Shown here in pieces: positions 7,877-16,665 of a DNA stretch of 64,000 nt; position 1 is the first letter of the stretch; each line of letters starts with the position of its first letter. A model generated the notes under the pieces. It was not told where the DNA came from. It made no database searches and worked only from the letters and a program-made list of their open reading frames with translations. A program made the position numbers and the translations under genes. Origin of the DNA: Bryobacterales bacterium (GTDB lineage Bacteria; Acidobacteriota; Terriglobia; Bryobacterales; Bryobacteraceae); NCBI GenBank assembly GCA_025463005.1, contig JAOAPR010000042.1:31058-95057 (forward strand), written 5' to 3'.

Positions 7877-9778
7877 ATGAACTTCCTCAACCTCGGTCTC
7901 GGCGAGCTGCTCGGATTAGTGAGCGCGATCTCAGCCGGGGTTGTCGCGCTGTACCTGCTCGATCGCTCCAAGCGCCGGCAACTGGTCTCGACGCTGCGCT
8001 TCTGGTCGGCCGCGGATGTTCGCACCGAGCTGAAGCATCGCCGCCGCATCCAGCAACCCTGGAGCCTGCTGCTGCAGTTGCTGAGCCTGGCGCTGCTGCT
8101 GACGGCCATCGCAGGCCCGCAGTTGGGGATTTTCGACGGCGTCGGTCGCGACCACGTGATCGTGCTCGATACGTCTGCCTGGATGGGTTCTCGCGCGGGC
8201 CAGGGCATCCTGATGGATCAGGCCAAAGCCAATGCTCGGGCCTACCTGCGCAGCATCCCCCGCCGCGACCGCGTCATGCTGGTGCGCGCCGATGCGCTGG
8301 CGACGCCGGCCACAGCGTTCGAATCCAGCCGCGGCGCCCTTGAAAGCGCGATTCAACAATCGCAACCGGGGGCGTCGGCCTTGAACCTGGCGCAGGCGCT
8401 GGAGTTCGCGGATCGGGCACAGAAGCTGCAATCGCAGCGAGCCGGAGAAATCGTCTTTGTCGGCGCGGGACGCGTATCCGAAGAAGAAGCCGCCCTTTCT
8501 GCACTTCCCGCGAACCTGCGAGTAGTGACCACCAGCTCGGCTCAGGAGAATGTGGGACTGCGCAAGATCGGGCTGCGGCGATCGCCCACAGCGCCGGATA
8601 GCTGGGATATTTTCGTGGTCGTTCGAAATTATGGCGCGCGTCCGCAGACTGTGGATCTTGGTTTGCAGTTTTCCAAGTCCCCCGCGGGCTCGCGGCGTTT
8701 GACGCTGCCCCCAGGGGCCGAGGAACAAGCCACGTTTACCTACCCGGCCAAGACCGGCGGTTTTCTCGAAGCGCGGTTGAATGTGCGCGATGCATTTCCG
8801 CAGGATGACCGGGCCGTGGTGGAGCTGCCGCCGCAAGCTTCCTCGCATGTGGTGGTCTATTCCAACGAGTCACAGTTGCTCCGACCCTTGTTTGCGGCAA
8901 ATCCGCAAGTGGACGCGGTGTTCGAATCGCCCGACAAATTTGATCCGGCGGTGAAGGCTGACGTCGTGGTGCTGGATCGTTTCACGCCGGCTTCCGCCCC
9001 GCACGCCGCATCTATCCGGATTCAGCCGCCCGCCTCGGGATCGCCCGTACCTGTGCGGGCCACGAAGACTGGTCTAAGACTGGATCAATGGCATCCGGAA
9101 AGCACACTGGGAGCGGGCTTGCGCACCAGGGACGTCACGCTTGAATCCGCTGAGGTGTTTTCGCCCGCAACCGGAGACATCACTGTTGCGGAAACCACCG
9201 AAGGACCGGTGATCGTCGCGCGCGCGTCAGAACCGAAACAGGTGGTCATTGGCTTTCACCCGGGTCGCGGCTCGATGAAGTACGAGCTGGCGACGCCGCT
9301 GCTGATCGCCAATATCCTGCGCTGGATGACGCCGGGAGCGTTCCGCCGCTGGGAGTTTCAGGCTGGAACGGTCGGGACTGTGAATGTAGCGGTGGAAAAG
9401 GACGCGAAGCCGGAAGACATGCGCGTCTTGGATGAATCCAACCGTGCCCTGCCCTTCACGGTTGATGGCAACAACCTGCGCTTCTTTTCGGGGGCACCGG
9501 GCACCGTACGCGTGCAGATGGGCGATCGAGAAACAGTGTATTCACTCACGCTCCCGGATGTCGGTGAGGCGGCGTGGCGTGTTCCTCCCAGCGTTCACAA
9601 GGGTATTCCGCGTGCCGCACTGGCTGAGGCCGCACCGAAAGATCTGTGGCCATGGCTGGCGTTGCTGGGCGGAATCGGACTACTGGCGGACTGGTTGCTC
9701 TACGGTCGAAGCCGGGCCTTTCGATTGCGAGCGTCGCGTGCGATGGCTCCGTTGACGCAGTGGAGAAAAGCGTCATGA
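7877..9778 (+). CDS. BatA-like membrane protein with degenerate VWA domain
   Basis: A 633-residue protein. The N-terminus is a BatA-type membrane domain (MNFLNLGLGELLGLVSAISA, then YLLDRSKRRQ and TLRFWS) with a second helix near 65-85. A VWA-like domain follows, starting HVIVLDTSAWMGS; its metal motif reads DTSAW rather than DxSxS, so metal binding is doubtful. The middle is beta-rich periplasmic sequence and a final helix (LWPWLALLGGIGLLADWLLY) ends near the C-terminus. It is the third gene of the MoxR operon, 23 bases after the DUF58 gene and overlapping the next gene by 4 bases (ATGA). Likely a membrane scaffold in an envelope process. Confidence 0.85.
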   Translation: MNFLNLGLGELLGLVSAISAGVVALYLLDRSKRRQLVSTLRFWSAADVRTELKHRRRIQQPWSLLLQLLSLALLLTAIAGPQLGIFDGVGRDHVIVLDTSAWMGSRAGQGILMDQAKANARAYLRSIPRRDRVMLVRADALATPATAFESSRGALESAIQQSQPGASALNLAQALEFADRAQKLQSQRAGEIVFVGAGRVSEEEAALSALPANLRVVTTSSAQENVGLRKIGLRRSPTAPDSWDIFVVVRNYGARPQTVDLGLQFSKSPAGSRRLTLPPGAEEQATFTYPAKTGGFLEARLNVRDAFPQDDRAVVELPPQASSHVVVYSNESQLLRPLFAANPQVDAVFESPDKFDPAVKADVVVLDRFTPASAPHAASIRIQPPASGSPVPVRATKTGLRLDQWHPESTLGAGLRTRDVTLESAEVFSPATGDITVAETTEGPVIVARASEPKQVVIGFHPGRGSMKYELATPLLIANILRWMTPGAFRRWEFQAGTVGTVNVAVEKDAKPEDMRVLDESNRALPFTVDGNNLRFFSGAPGTVRVQMGDRETVYSLTLPDVGEAAWRVPPSVHKGIPRAALAEAAPKDLWPWLALLGGIGLLADWLLYGRSRAFRLRASRAMAPLTQWRKAS

Positions 9779-12255
9779 CCTTCGACCGCACCTGGGTGCT
9801 GGCGATCGCATGGCTTCCGCTCGCCTGGATTCTCTTCGAATGGCGACGCACTGCGCGCAAGCTGGGGCTGGTCCTCAAGGCGCTGTCTTTCACGGCGATC
9901 CTGCTGGCACTAGCCGAGCCGCGCGTAGTTCTGCAGGAGACGAAAGTCGCTCTGGCCGTGCTGGTGGATACTTCCGCCAGTTCCTCGACCGCCGATCTCG
10001 AGCGCGCCTCGCAACTGGCTCAGACCATGGGAGGAGCGCAGGGGCGCCACTGGATGCGCGTGGTCCCATTCGCGCGCTCGACACGCAACCTGGCTCCCAG
10101 CGAACAACAGAAAAATATCCGGCTTACGCCGACTTCGGGCGAAGCGGGTCGCGCCACCGATCTCGAAGCAGCAGTTCGCGAGGCGATCGCGTCGCTGCCC
10201 GCCGGCATGGTGCCGCGCGTTGCGCTCATTTCGGACGGCAAGGAAAACAAGGGCAGCATTGCGCGAGCGGCCTGGCAGGCGCAGCAACTGGGCATTCCGA
10301 TCGATACGTTCGCGCTGGCAGGTCATGCCAAGCCGGCTTTGCGGCTGGAATCCGTGAGTCTGCCTACCCTGGCGTTCACGGGCGAACAATTTCCGATTGA
10401 CGTGGTGGTTTCCTCTCCATCCGCGGGTCCGGCGATGGTGGAGCTTTCGGCCGAAGGCAAGCCGCTTGGCCAAACGCAGGTGAATCTGGAACGCGGCGAT
10501 AATCCGCTGCGGCTGCACGCCACCCTGGATACACCGGGGGCCCTCGATATTTCGGTGGCGATCCGCGCCGGCGCGCTGGGCGAAGTGCGCTTCGACCAGG
10601 CTGTTGTCCTGCGGCAGCCCAAGGTTTTGTACGTATCGCAGGATCCCGCCGCGCAGGATTCGCATTTTCCGGCCACGCTCGCAAGCGCACACTTCGAAGT
10701 GAATCACGCCAGCGAACTCGGAGAAGTGCATCTGAACGACTACCAGCTCGTTATCTTCAACAACTGGGATCTGGAGTCGATTCCCGCCAACGGTAAGCAG
10801 GCCCTGGAACAGTACGTAAAACAGGGCGGCGGGTTGCTCGTGATCGGCGGCGAGCGGAATATGTACAAGGAGAATAAGACCGTCGAAGATCCTCTGGAGC
10901 GATCTTTGCCGGCCAAGCTGGCGCCTCCGCGCTCGCCCGAAGGCACAGCCGTGGTCCTGATCATCGACAAATCGTCATCGATGGAAGGACGCAAGATGGA
11001 GCTGGCGCGCGTCGCAGCCATCGGGGTGATCGAAAACCTGCGGCCGGTGGATCAGGTGGGCGTGCTGATCTTCGACAATTCCTTCGAGTGGGCGGTGCCC
11101 ATCCGGCGAGCCGAGGATAAGACGCTGATCAAGCGCCTGATTTCGGGAATTACACCCGACGGTGGCACGCAGATCGCTCCAGCGCTCACGGAAGCCTTTC
11201 GGCGCATCCGTCCCGTAAGCGCCACCTACAAGCACATCGTTCTTTTGACCGACGGTATCTCGGAAGAAGGCGACAGCCTCACGCTTTCGAAAGAGGCGGA
11301 AGCTCAAAAGGTCACTATTTCTACAGTGGGTTTAGGACAGGACGTGAATCGCAATTATCTGGAGCGGGTAGCTTCCTTCGCCGGCGGAAAATCGTACTTC
11401 CTCACCGAGCCGCAGGGTCTGGAGCAACTGCTGCTGCGCGACGTGCTGGAGCATACCGGTTCGACTACGGTGGAGCGCCCACTCACCCCAGAAGTGCTGA
11501 AGCACGCCGAGATTCTCAACGACGTCGGCATGGAAAGCGCGCCGATGCTCAAGGGCTACGTGCGGTTTACGTCCAAGCCGACCGCGGAGACCATATTGCA
11601 GCTCGACCGGCACGATCCACTACTGGCGCGCTGGCAGTACGGGCTGGGGCGCTCCGCGGTGTTTGCGTCGGATGCCAAGACCCGATGGGCGGCGGACTGG
11701 GTGTCCTGGAAAGGCTACGACAAGTTCTGGACCAATCTGTGCCGCGATCTGCTTCCGCGCGCCCAAGGTGGCGAGGCGGCCGTCGAGTATGACAGCGCCA
11801 ATGGCGACCTGGTCGTCGAGTATCGCCTGGGTCGCGGCGTTCCGGAGCCCGATAAGATTCCCGACGTGTACGCCTTCGGGCCCGATGGATTTCAGCAGCC
11901 GATCCCGGTGAAGAAAGTCGCAACGGGCACGTTCCGAGGGCGCCTGCCGATCGGCTCGCGTCAAGGACTGTTCCGCGTCCGCACAGCCGAAGAATCGCGC
12001 GCCTTCCCCGAAGCCGGCTTGTATCGTCCGGAAGCCGAGCTGGCCGATTACGGATCGAACGAAGCGCTCCTCAAGCAGGTAGCCGCGTTTACCGGCGGTC
12101 GCTTCCAGCCCGATCCGGCAGCGGTATTTTCCGGCGGAGGCCGGTCCATCGCATCGTCACTGCAACTCTGGCCCGGACTGCTGGGATTCGCCGTGCTCCT
12201 GAGCCTTGCGGAGCTGGTGATGCGCAAATGGAAGGGCGTGATGGCGAAAGCCTGA
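9775..12255 (+). CDS. Large membrane protein with two VWA domains and glutamine-amidotransferase-like core
   Basis: An 826-residue protein starting with the ATG at 9775 that overlaps the previous stop; an in-frame GTG/ATG further upstream would lie wholly inside that gene. Two N-terminal helices (TWVLAIAWLPLAWILFEW and GLVLKALSFTAILLALA) precede a first VWA-like domain (VLVDTSASSS, 63-72). A segment near 283-362 resembles a class-I amidotransferase fold (VLYVSQD, YQLVIFNNWD, GGGLLVIGGE). A second VWA domain with intact motif IIDKSSSME starts at 397. A C-terminal helix (LWPGLLGFAVLLSLAELVM) anchors the end. Such two-VWA proteins are common last members of MoxR operons. Probably envelope-located, with the domain pair facing the periplasm. 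Confidence 0.85.
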   Translation: MTFDRTWVLAIAWLPLAWILFEWRRTARKLGLVLKALSFTAILLALAEPRVVLQETKVALAVLVDTSASSSTADLERASQLAQTMGGAQGRHWMRVVPFARSTRNLAPSEQQKNIRLTPTSGEAGRATDLEAAVREAIASLPAGMVPRVALISDGKENKGSIARAAWQAQQLGIPIDTFALAGHAKPALRLESVSLPTLAFTGEQFPIDVVVSSPSAGPAMVELSAEGKPLGQTQVNLERGDNPLRLHATLDTPGALDISVAIRAGALGEVRFDQAVVLRQPKVLYVSQDPAAQDSHFPATLASAHFEVNHASELGEVHLNDYQLVIFNNWDLESIPANGKQALEQYVKQGGGLLVIGGERNMYKENKTVEDPLERSLPAKLAPPRSPEGTAVVLIIDKSSSMEGRKMELARVAAIGVIENLRPVDQVGVLIFDNSFEWAVPIRRAEDKTLIKRLISGITPDGGTQIAPALTEAFRRIRPVSATYKHIVLLTDGISEEGDSLTLSKEAEAQKVTISTVGLGQDVNRNYLERVASFAGGKSYFLTEPQGLEQLLLRDVLEHTGSTTVERPLTPEVLKHAEILNDVGMESAPMLKGYVRFTSKPTAETILQLDRHDPLLARWQYGLGRSAVFASDAKTRWAADWVSWKGYDKFWTNLCRDLLPRAQGGEAAVEYDSANGDLVVEYRLGRGVPEPDKIPDVYAFGPDGFQQPIPVKKVATGTFRGRLPIGSRQGLFRVRTAEESRAFPEAGLYRPEAELADYGSNEALLKQVAAFTGGRFQPDPAAVFSGGGRSIASSLQLWPGLLGFAVLLSLAELVMRKWKGVMAKA

Positions 12256-12260
12256 CCCCA

Positions 12261-13034
12261 CTATTTTTTCCGCGTGAACAGCAGCCCGGTCCAGATTTCG
12301 TTCACCGAGCAAACCTTGTAATCGACCAATCCGACGGCCAGCGCCGATTCACGAACTAAACCTTGCGTGAGGCCCGATGGCGCCCGGCCAGCCTGCTGCT
12401 TCGGATAAATGATCCAAAGCCGGGTTGCGAAAGCGCGTCTGCGCATTGCGGCAAGTCCGGACAGGTACGCGTCGGGCTCGCGGACGAACCACAACGTCAA
12501 CGGCAGGGCTTCCTGCGGCTCCTCCTCGAGCGAGACGTCCTTCGGAAGCTTGCCTAGCACCCGCAGGTAATCGGGCGGCGGATCGAGCACGGCCACACGG
12601 GCGCCCGCCTTGATGCCGAGCTTCTCCGCGGTGGTACGGTCGGTGCGATTCATCATGCGCGGAGGCGTCACCGGGTCAGCTAGCGGCTTCACGCGCTTCA
12701 ACGCCGACGCCAACCCCGAACGCGAAGTGTAAACGGCGTCGGGAAGGTCTTTTCGAATACTCTCGACTTTTTCCGGATCGCCGTCCACGAAGACGATGGG
12801 AATGTGCCGGAGGGACGTGCTCGCGCGCATCTCCGCGGCAATATGCCTGCCGTGAGAGGGGAGCCTCGTCAGATCGATCACCACAGCTAAGGGGAAAGGA
12901 GACTTGCGCAAGGAGCGCCAGCTGCCGCCGGCGGTGTCGCCGGTGTACTCAACCGTGAAGCCGCTTGCGCGCATGCCGGCGATCAAGGGCTTGGCCTCTT
13001 CGGCCCGCCAATGAAAAAGTCGCACGCGAGGCAT
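12261..13034 (-). CDS. Receiver-like domain fused to a DUF3052-like domain
   Basis: A 257-residue protein without signal or membrane segments. Residues 1-115 look like a response-regulator receiver: alternating strands and helices with a candidate acceptor Asp54 in LAVVIDLTRLP and a VFVDGD strand at 81. The acidic pocket near the N-terminus and the conserved Lys are not evident, so phosphorylation is uncertain. From ~135 the sequence (KLGIKAGARVAVLDPP, then TLWFVREPD and LWIIYPKQ) matches the DUF3052 pattern, a small domain of unknown role. It ends SVNEIWTGLLFTRKK. It stands alone between the MoxR operon (convergent) and trpD, with a strong hairpin upstream. Function unknown. Confidence 0.65.
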   Translation of the reverse strand: MPRVRLFHWRAEEAKPLIAGMRASGFTVEYTGDTAGGSWRSLRKSPFPLAVVIDLTRLPSHGRHIAAEMRASTSLRHIPIVFVDGDPEKVESIRKDLPDAVYTSRSGLASALKRVKPLADPVTPPRMMNRTDRTTAEKLGIKAGARVAVLDPPPDYLRVLGKLPKDVSLEEEPQEALPLTLWFVREPDAYLSGLAAMRRRAFATRLWIIYPKQQAGRAPSGLTQGLVRESALAVGLVDYKVCSVNEIWTGLLFTRKK

Positions 13035-13059
13035 GCCGATTTATATTGTGAAACAAGAT

Positions 13060-13091
13060 ACCGGCCGGGCTGGCTCCTCTACCCGGCCGGT
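13060..13091 (-). terminator. GC-rich hairpin between trpD and the receiver/DUF3052 gene
   Basis: The ten-base arms ACCGGCCGGG (13060-13069) and CCCGGCCGGT (13082-13091) are perfectly complementary around a 12-base loop. Read on the minus strand, the hairpin lies 73 bases after the trpD stop and is followed by ATCTTGTTTC, a weak T-rich run, so it may terminate trpD transcription. It also lies 25 bases before the next gene's ATG and could fold in its leader. Confidence 0.55.
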
Positions 13092-13164
13092 GTCGATCGG
13101 GCGACTTATTCCAGTCGTCCGTTCCTCCGACACTGGTATACGCGCGGTGTGGAACAAAACCAGC

Positions 13165-14181
13165 TCAGGACGCCGGGAAATTCTTCTTCAGCAACTCCAG
13201 CTTGCCGATCGCGGCCCCCGAATCGATCGATCGGGCGGCTAATTCCATGCCAGAGCGCAGATCTGCGGCAAACCCGGCCGCTAGCAAACCGGCCGCCGCG
13301 TTAACCAGGACAATGTCGCGCCCGGGACCAGGAGCCCCACCCAAAAGCACACGTATAATCTGCGCGTTACACGAAGAATCTCCACCTTTGAGTGAATCTG
13401 GATGAGCGGTATTTACCCCAAAATCCACCGCTCCCCAAACGTGCCTGGCGACGCCCCGCCCCGTGACTTCATAAACGTCGGTATCAGCTGTGGTGGTGAT
13501 CTCGTCCAGGCCGTCCTGCCCGTGCACCACGAAGGCTCTGCGGGTTCCCAGCTCAAACAAAGCTTCAGCCATGAGTTTAGCCGCACCAAGCGACGGCGCT
13601 CCGATCAACTGCGCGCGAGCCCGTGCCGGATTCACCAATGGTCCCAGCAGATTGAACACGGTGCGAATTTTGAGTGCTCGCCGCACTGGTTGGGCATGCT
13701 TCATCGCCGGATGCAGTGCCGGCGCGAACAGAAATCCGATACCGGTCTCGCGAATCGAACGGCCGCTCTCCTCGGGCGTCACACCGGTTACGCGCACACC
13801 CAAGGCCTCCAGGACATCGGCGCTCCCGCTGTTACTCGATATGGATCGGTTGCCGTGCTTGGCGACGCGCGCACCGGCGCCCGCCATGACGATCGCCGCG
13901 GCAGTCGAAATGTTGAACGTCCCGCACCCATCGCCGCCGGTTCCACTTGTGTCGATCACGTCGGGACCAGCGTCCACCACGATCATGCGATCGCGCATCG
14001 CGCGCGCGAATCCGGCCACCTCCGCGGCGGTTTCACCCTTCATCTTCAGCGCCACCAGGAATCCGGCGATCTCGGCATCGCCCGCCTGGCCTTCAAGCAG
14101 CACGCCCATGGCTTCGCGGGCTTCCTCCGAAGAAAGGTCGGAGCCCGCTGCAACGCGATGCAAATAAGGCAGGAGGGACAT
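13165..14181 (-). CDS. trpD: Anthranilate phosphoribosyltransferase
   Basis: A 338-residue enzyme that joins anthranilate to PRPP in tryptophan synthesis (second step). Marks of the family are the N-terminal helical domain (MSLLPYLHRVAAGSDLS), the glycine-rich PRPP loop DTSGTGGDGCGTFNIST (97-113), the KHGNRSISSNSGSADVLEAL segment that binds both substrates, HPAMKHAQPVRRAL, and FNLLGPLVNP. Length is normal. It is not grouped with other trp genes in this window, which is common outside enterics. It is divergent from sucC, with 40 bases between starts. A GGAG-like ribosome site is not obvious upstream of the ATG at 14181. Confidence 0.94.
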   Translation of the reverse strand: MSLLPYLHRVAAGSDLSSEEAREAMGVLLEGQAGDAEIAGFLVALKMKGETAAEVAGFARAMRDRMIVVDAGPDVIDTSGTGGDGCGTFNISTAAAIVMAGAGARVAKHGNRSISSNSGSADVLEALGVRVTGVTPEESGRSIRETGIGFLFAPALHPAMKHAQPVRRALKIRTVFNLLGPLVNPARARAQLIGAPSLGAAKLMAEALFELGTRRAFVVHGQDGLDEITTTADTDVYEVTGRGVARHVWGAVDFGVNTAHPDSLKGGDSSCNAQIIRVLLGGAPGPGRDIVLVNAAAGLLAAGFAADLRSGMELAARSIDSGAAIGKLELLKKNFPAS

Positions 14182-14193
14182 GACGTGCGCTAT

Positions 14194-14210
14194 AGTGAGA
14201 ATTCTTCACT
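14194..14210. promoter_or_regulatory. Dyad in the trpD/sucC divergent spacer
   Basis: AGTGAGAATTCTTCACT has 5-base inverted arms AGTGA/TCACT around GAATTCT. It sits in the 40-base spacer between the divergent trpD and sucC starts, just after TATAGT at 14191-14196, a possible plus-strand -10 element. A small operator is possible; no regulator is assigned. Confidence 0.3.
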
Positions 14211-14221
14211 GTAGCATCGCA

Positions 14222-15379
14222 ATGAAAATCCATGAATATCAGACCAAGGCCCTCTTGGCACGATACGGAGTCCCTGTCCCGAGAGGCGAAGTAGCGCTTT
14301 CGGCCGAAGAAGCCAAGGCAGCGGCGACACGCATCGGAGGCAGCGTGGTCGTGAAGGCGCAGATCCACGCGGGCGGCCGAGGCAAGGGCGGCGGCGTGAA
14401 AGTTGCCAAGGACGCACAAGATGCCGCCGAAATCGCTCAAAAGATCCTGGGCATGACGCTCGTCACGCATCAGACCGGTCCGGAAGGCCGCGTGGTCAAG
14501 CGTGTGCTGATCGAAGAAACATTGCCGATCGAGCGCGAGCTGTACCTGGGCATCGTGCTCGATCGCGCTCACGGCAAGAACGTGTTTATGGCGTCGGCCG
14601 ATGGCGGCGTGGAGATCGAAGAGGTAGCCGCCAAAACGCCCGAGCGGATCTTGAAAGAGCCGATGGAGCCAGGACTCGGACTGACACCGTTTCAGGCCCG
14701 CAAACTGGCCTACGGCATCGGGATTTCCGGCGCCCAGGCAAATCTGGCGGCGCAGGCGATGATGGCTCTGGCACGCGCGAACGAAGCGCTGGACGCTTCG
14801 CTGGCCGAAATCAATCCGTTCATCCTGACCAAGGACGGAAAGGTCTACGCGCTCGACGCCAAGATGAATCTCGACGACAATGCCTTGTTCCGCCACAAGG
14901 ATTTGCAGGAGCTGCGCGATCTGAACGAAGAAGATCCTCTGGAAGTGGAAGCCTCGCGCTTCGGGCTGACCTACATCAAGCTCGATGGCAACGTCGCCTG
15001 CCTTGTGAACGGCGCGGGATTGGCCATGGCCACCATGGATATTGTGAAGTTCGCGGGTGGCAGTCCGGCAAATTTCCTGGATGCCGGCGGGGGCGCCAAC
15101 GTCGAACAGATCCGGAACGCTTTTCGCATTCTGCTGTCCGACAAATCCGTAAAGGCGGTGTTGATCAATGTGTTCTGCGGAATCCTGCGCGGCGATATCG
15201 TCGCCAAGGGTGTAGTGGAGGCAACCAACGCGATGACGCAGAATATTCCGATCGTGGTCCGCATGGAAGGTACCAACGCAGAAGAGGGACGAAAGATCCT
15301 GAAGGAATCCGGACTCAAAATAATCGTCGCTGAAGGGATGCGCGACGCAGCCGAGAAGGTGGTAGAAGCCGCCCGATGA
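14222..15379 (+). CDS. sucC: Succinate-CoA ligase, beta subunit
   Basis: A 385-residue subunit with the ATP-grasp fold that, with SucD, interconverts succinyl-CoA and succinate with phosphorylation of ADP or GDP in the TCA cycle. The ATG at 14222 gives the standard beginning [20 protein letters not shown]. Conserved parts are [38 protein letters not shown] and the C-terminal [14 protein letters not shown] and [14 protein letters not shown]. The stop overlaps the sucD start by 4 bases, so the subunits are translationally coupled. Confidence 0.96.
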   Translation: MKIHEYQTKALLARYGVPVPRGEVALSAEEAKAAATRIGGSVVVKAQIHAGGRGKGGGVKVAKDAQDAAEIAQKILGMTLVTHQTGPEGRVVKRVLIEETLPIERELYLGIVLDRAHGKNVFMASADGGVEIEEVAAKTPERILKEPMEPGLGLTPFQARKLAYGIGISGAQANLAAQAMMALARANEALDASLAEINPFILTKDGKVYALDAKMNLDDNALFRHKDLQELRDLNEEDPLEVEASRFGLTYIKLDGNVACLVNGAGLAMATMDIVKFAGGSPANFLDAGGGANVEQIRNAFRILLSDKSVKAVLINVFCGILRGDIVAKGVVEATNAMTQNIPIVVRMEGTNAEEGRKILKESGLKIIVAEGMRDAAEKVVEAAR

Positions 15380-16245
15380 GTGTCTTGGTCAACGAGAGCA
15401 CCCGCGTGCTGGTGCAGGGATTTACCGGTAAAGAAGGCACGTTCCATGCCCAGCAGGCCATCGCCTATGGGACCAAGGTGGTCGGAGGCGTCACCCCGGG
15501 CAAGGGCGGCCAAAAACATCTCGACCTTCCCGTGTTCGATACTGTCGCGGATGCGGTTCAGGCAACCGGCGCGAACGCAACCGTAATTTTCGTGCCTCCA
15601 CCCTTCGCCGCCGACGCGATCATGGAAGCCGCCGATGCGGACTTGCCGCTAGTTGTGTGCATCACCGAAGGAATTCCGCAGGCGGATATGGTCCGCACTT
15701 GGGCGTATCTCAAAGATCACCCTGGCACACGGTTGATTGGCCCCAACTGCCCCGGCGTCATCTCGCCGGGCAAATGCAAGATCGGCATCATGCCCGCGCA
15801 TATCCACAAGCAGGGCCATGTGGGCGTCGTCTCGCGCTCGGGAACACTGACTTACGAAGCGGTCGGCCAGCTCACCGGCCTCGGCATCGGACAATCCACC
15901 TGCATCGGCATTGGCGGCGATCCGATCATCGGTACCAGCTTCATCGACGCTATCCGGCTGTTCAACGAAGATCCCGATACGCACGCGATCGTGATGATCG
16001 GCGAGATTGGCGGCAACGCTGAGGAATCGGCCGCGGCCTACATCCAGAAAAACGTCAAGAAACCGGTGGTGGGATTCATTGCCGGACAAACCGCGCCGCC
16101 CGGACGCCGCATGGGTCATGCCGGCGCAATCATTTCAGGCGGGAGCGGCAAGGCTGCCGACAAGATCGCCGCCATGAAGGCCGCCGGCATCGACGTGTGC
16201 GCGTCGCCGGCCGAAATCGGCGAAAGAATCAAGAAACATCTTTAG
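15376..16245 (+). CDS. sucD: Succinate-CoA ligase, alpha subunit
   Basis: A 289-residue partner of SucC. It binds CoA through its N-terminal Rossmann domain ([28 protein letters not shown]) and carries the phosphohistidine that passes phosphate to the nucleotide: His248 in [26 protein letters not shown] and [12 protein letters not shown] are also family hallmarks. It overlaps sucC by 4 bases and is followed 6 bases later by ndk; this places NTP interconversion next to the substrate-level phosphorylation step. Confidence 0.96.
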   Translation: MSVLVNESTRVLVQGFTGKEGTFHAQQAIAYGTKVVGGVTPGKGGQKHLDLPVFDTVADAVQATGANATVIFVPPPFAADAIMEAADADLPLVVCITEGIPQADMVRTWAYLKDHPGTRLIGPNCPGVISPGKCKIGIMPAHIHKQGHVGVVSRSGTLTYEAVGQLTGLGIGQSTCIGIGGDPIIGTSFIDAIRLFNEDPDTHAIVMIGEIGGNAEESAAAYIQKNVKKPVVGFIAGQTAPPGRRMGHAGAIISGGSGKAADKIAAMKAAGIDVCASPAEIGERIKKHL

Positions 16246-16251
16246 GAGACT

Positions 16252-16665
16252 ATGGAACGCACGTTTGCAATCATCAAGCCCGACGCTGTCGCGGCCAACC
16301 AGAGCGGCGAGATTATCGCCAGCGCTCAAAAAGCCGGATTCCGGATCGCCGGTATGAAAATGAAACGGCTGAGCCAGACGGAGGCGGAGGCCTTCTACGC
16401 CGTCCATCGCGAACGGCCTTTCTACGGTTCGCTGGTGAAGTTCATGACCGAAGGCCCGGTGGTGGTGATGGTCCTGGAAGGGCCGGACGCCATCAAGAAA
16501 TGGCGCGATACCATGGGCGCCACCAATCCCGCTAATGCCGCCGAGGGCACCATCCGCAAGCGTTTCGCAACCAGCATCGAGCGCAACTGCGTACACGGGT
16601 CGGACGCGCCGGAAACGGCCGACCAGGAGATCCCGTTCTTCTTCAGCACTGCGGAACTGCTTTAG
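16252..16665 (+). CDS. ndk: Nucleoside diphosphate kinase
   Basis: A 137-residue NDP kinase moving the gamma-phosphate of ATP onto other NDPs through a phosphohistidine, His115 in the motif [12 protein letters not shown]. The N-terminal [11 protein letters not shown], the [21 protein letters not shown] core and [18 protein letters not shown] are all present and the length is normal. A TAGGAGAC ribosome site precedes the ATG. It follows sucD by 6 bases. Its last 23 bases overlap the 3' end of the convergent nfeD-like gene. Confidence 0.96.
   Translation: MERTFAIIKPDAVAANQSGEIIASAQKAGFRIAGMKMKRLSQTEAEAFYAVHRERPFYGSLVKFMTEGPVVVMVLEGPDAIKKWRDTMGATNPANAAEGTIRKRFATSIERNCVHGSDAPETADQEIPFFFSTAELL

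Noticed and set aside
6971..12255. MoxR operon as a phage-defence or toxin system
   Set aside because: The MoxR-DUF58-VWA-VWA order is a common housekeeping-type set in many bacteria; no defence genes are near.
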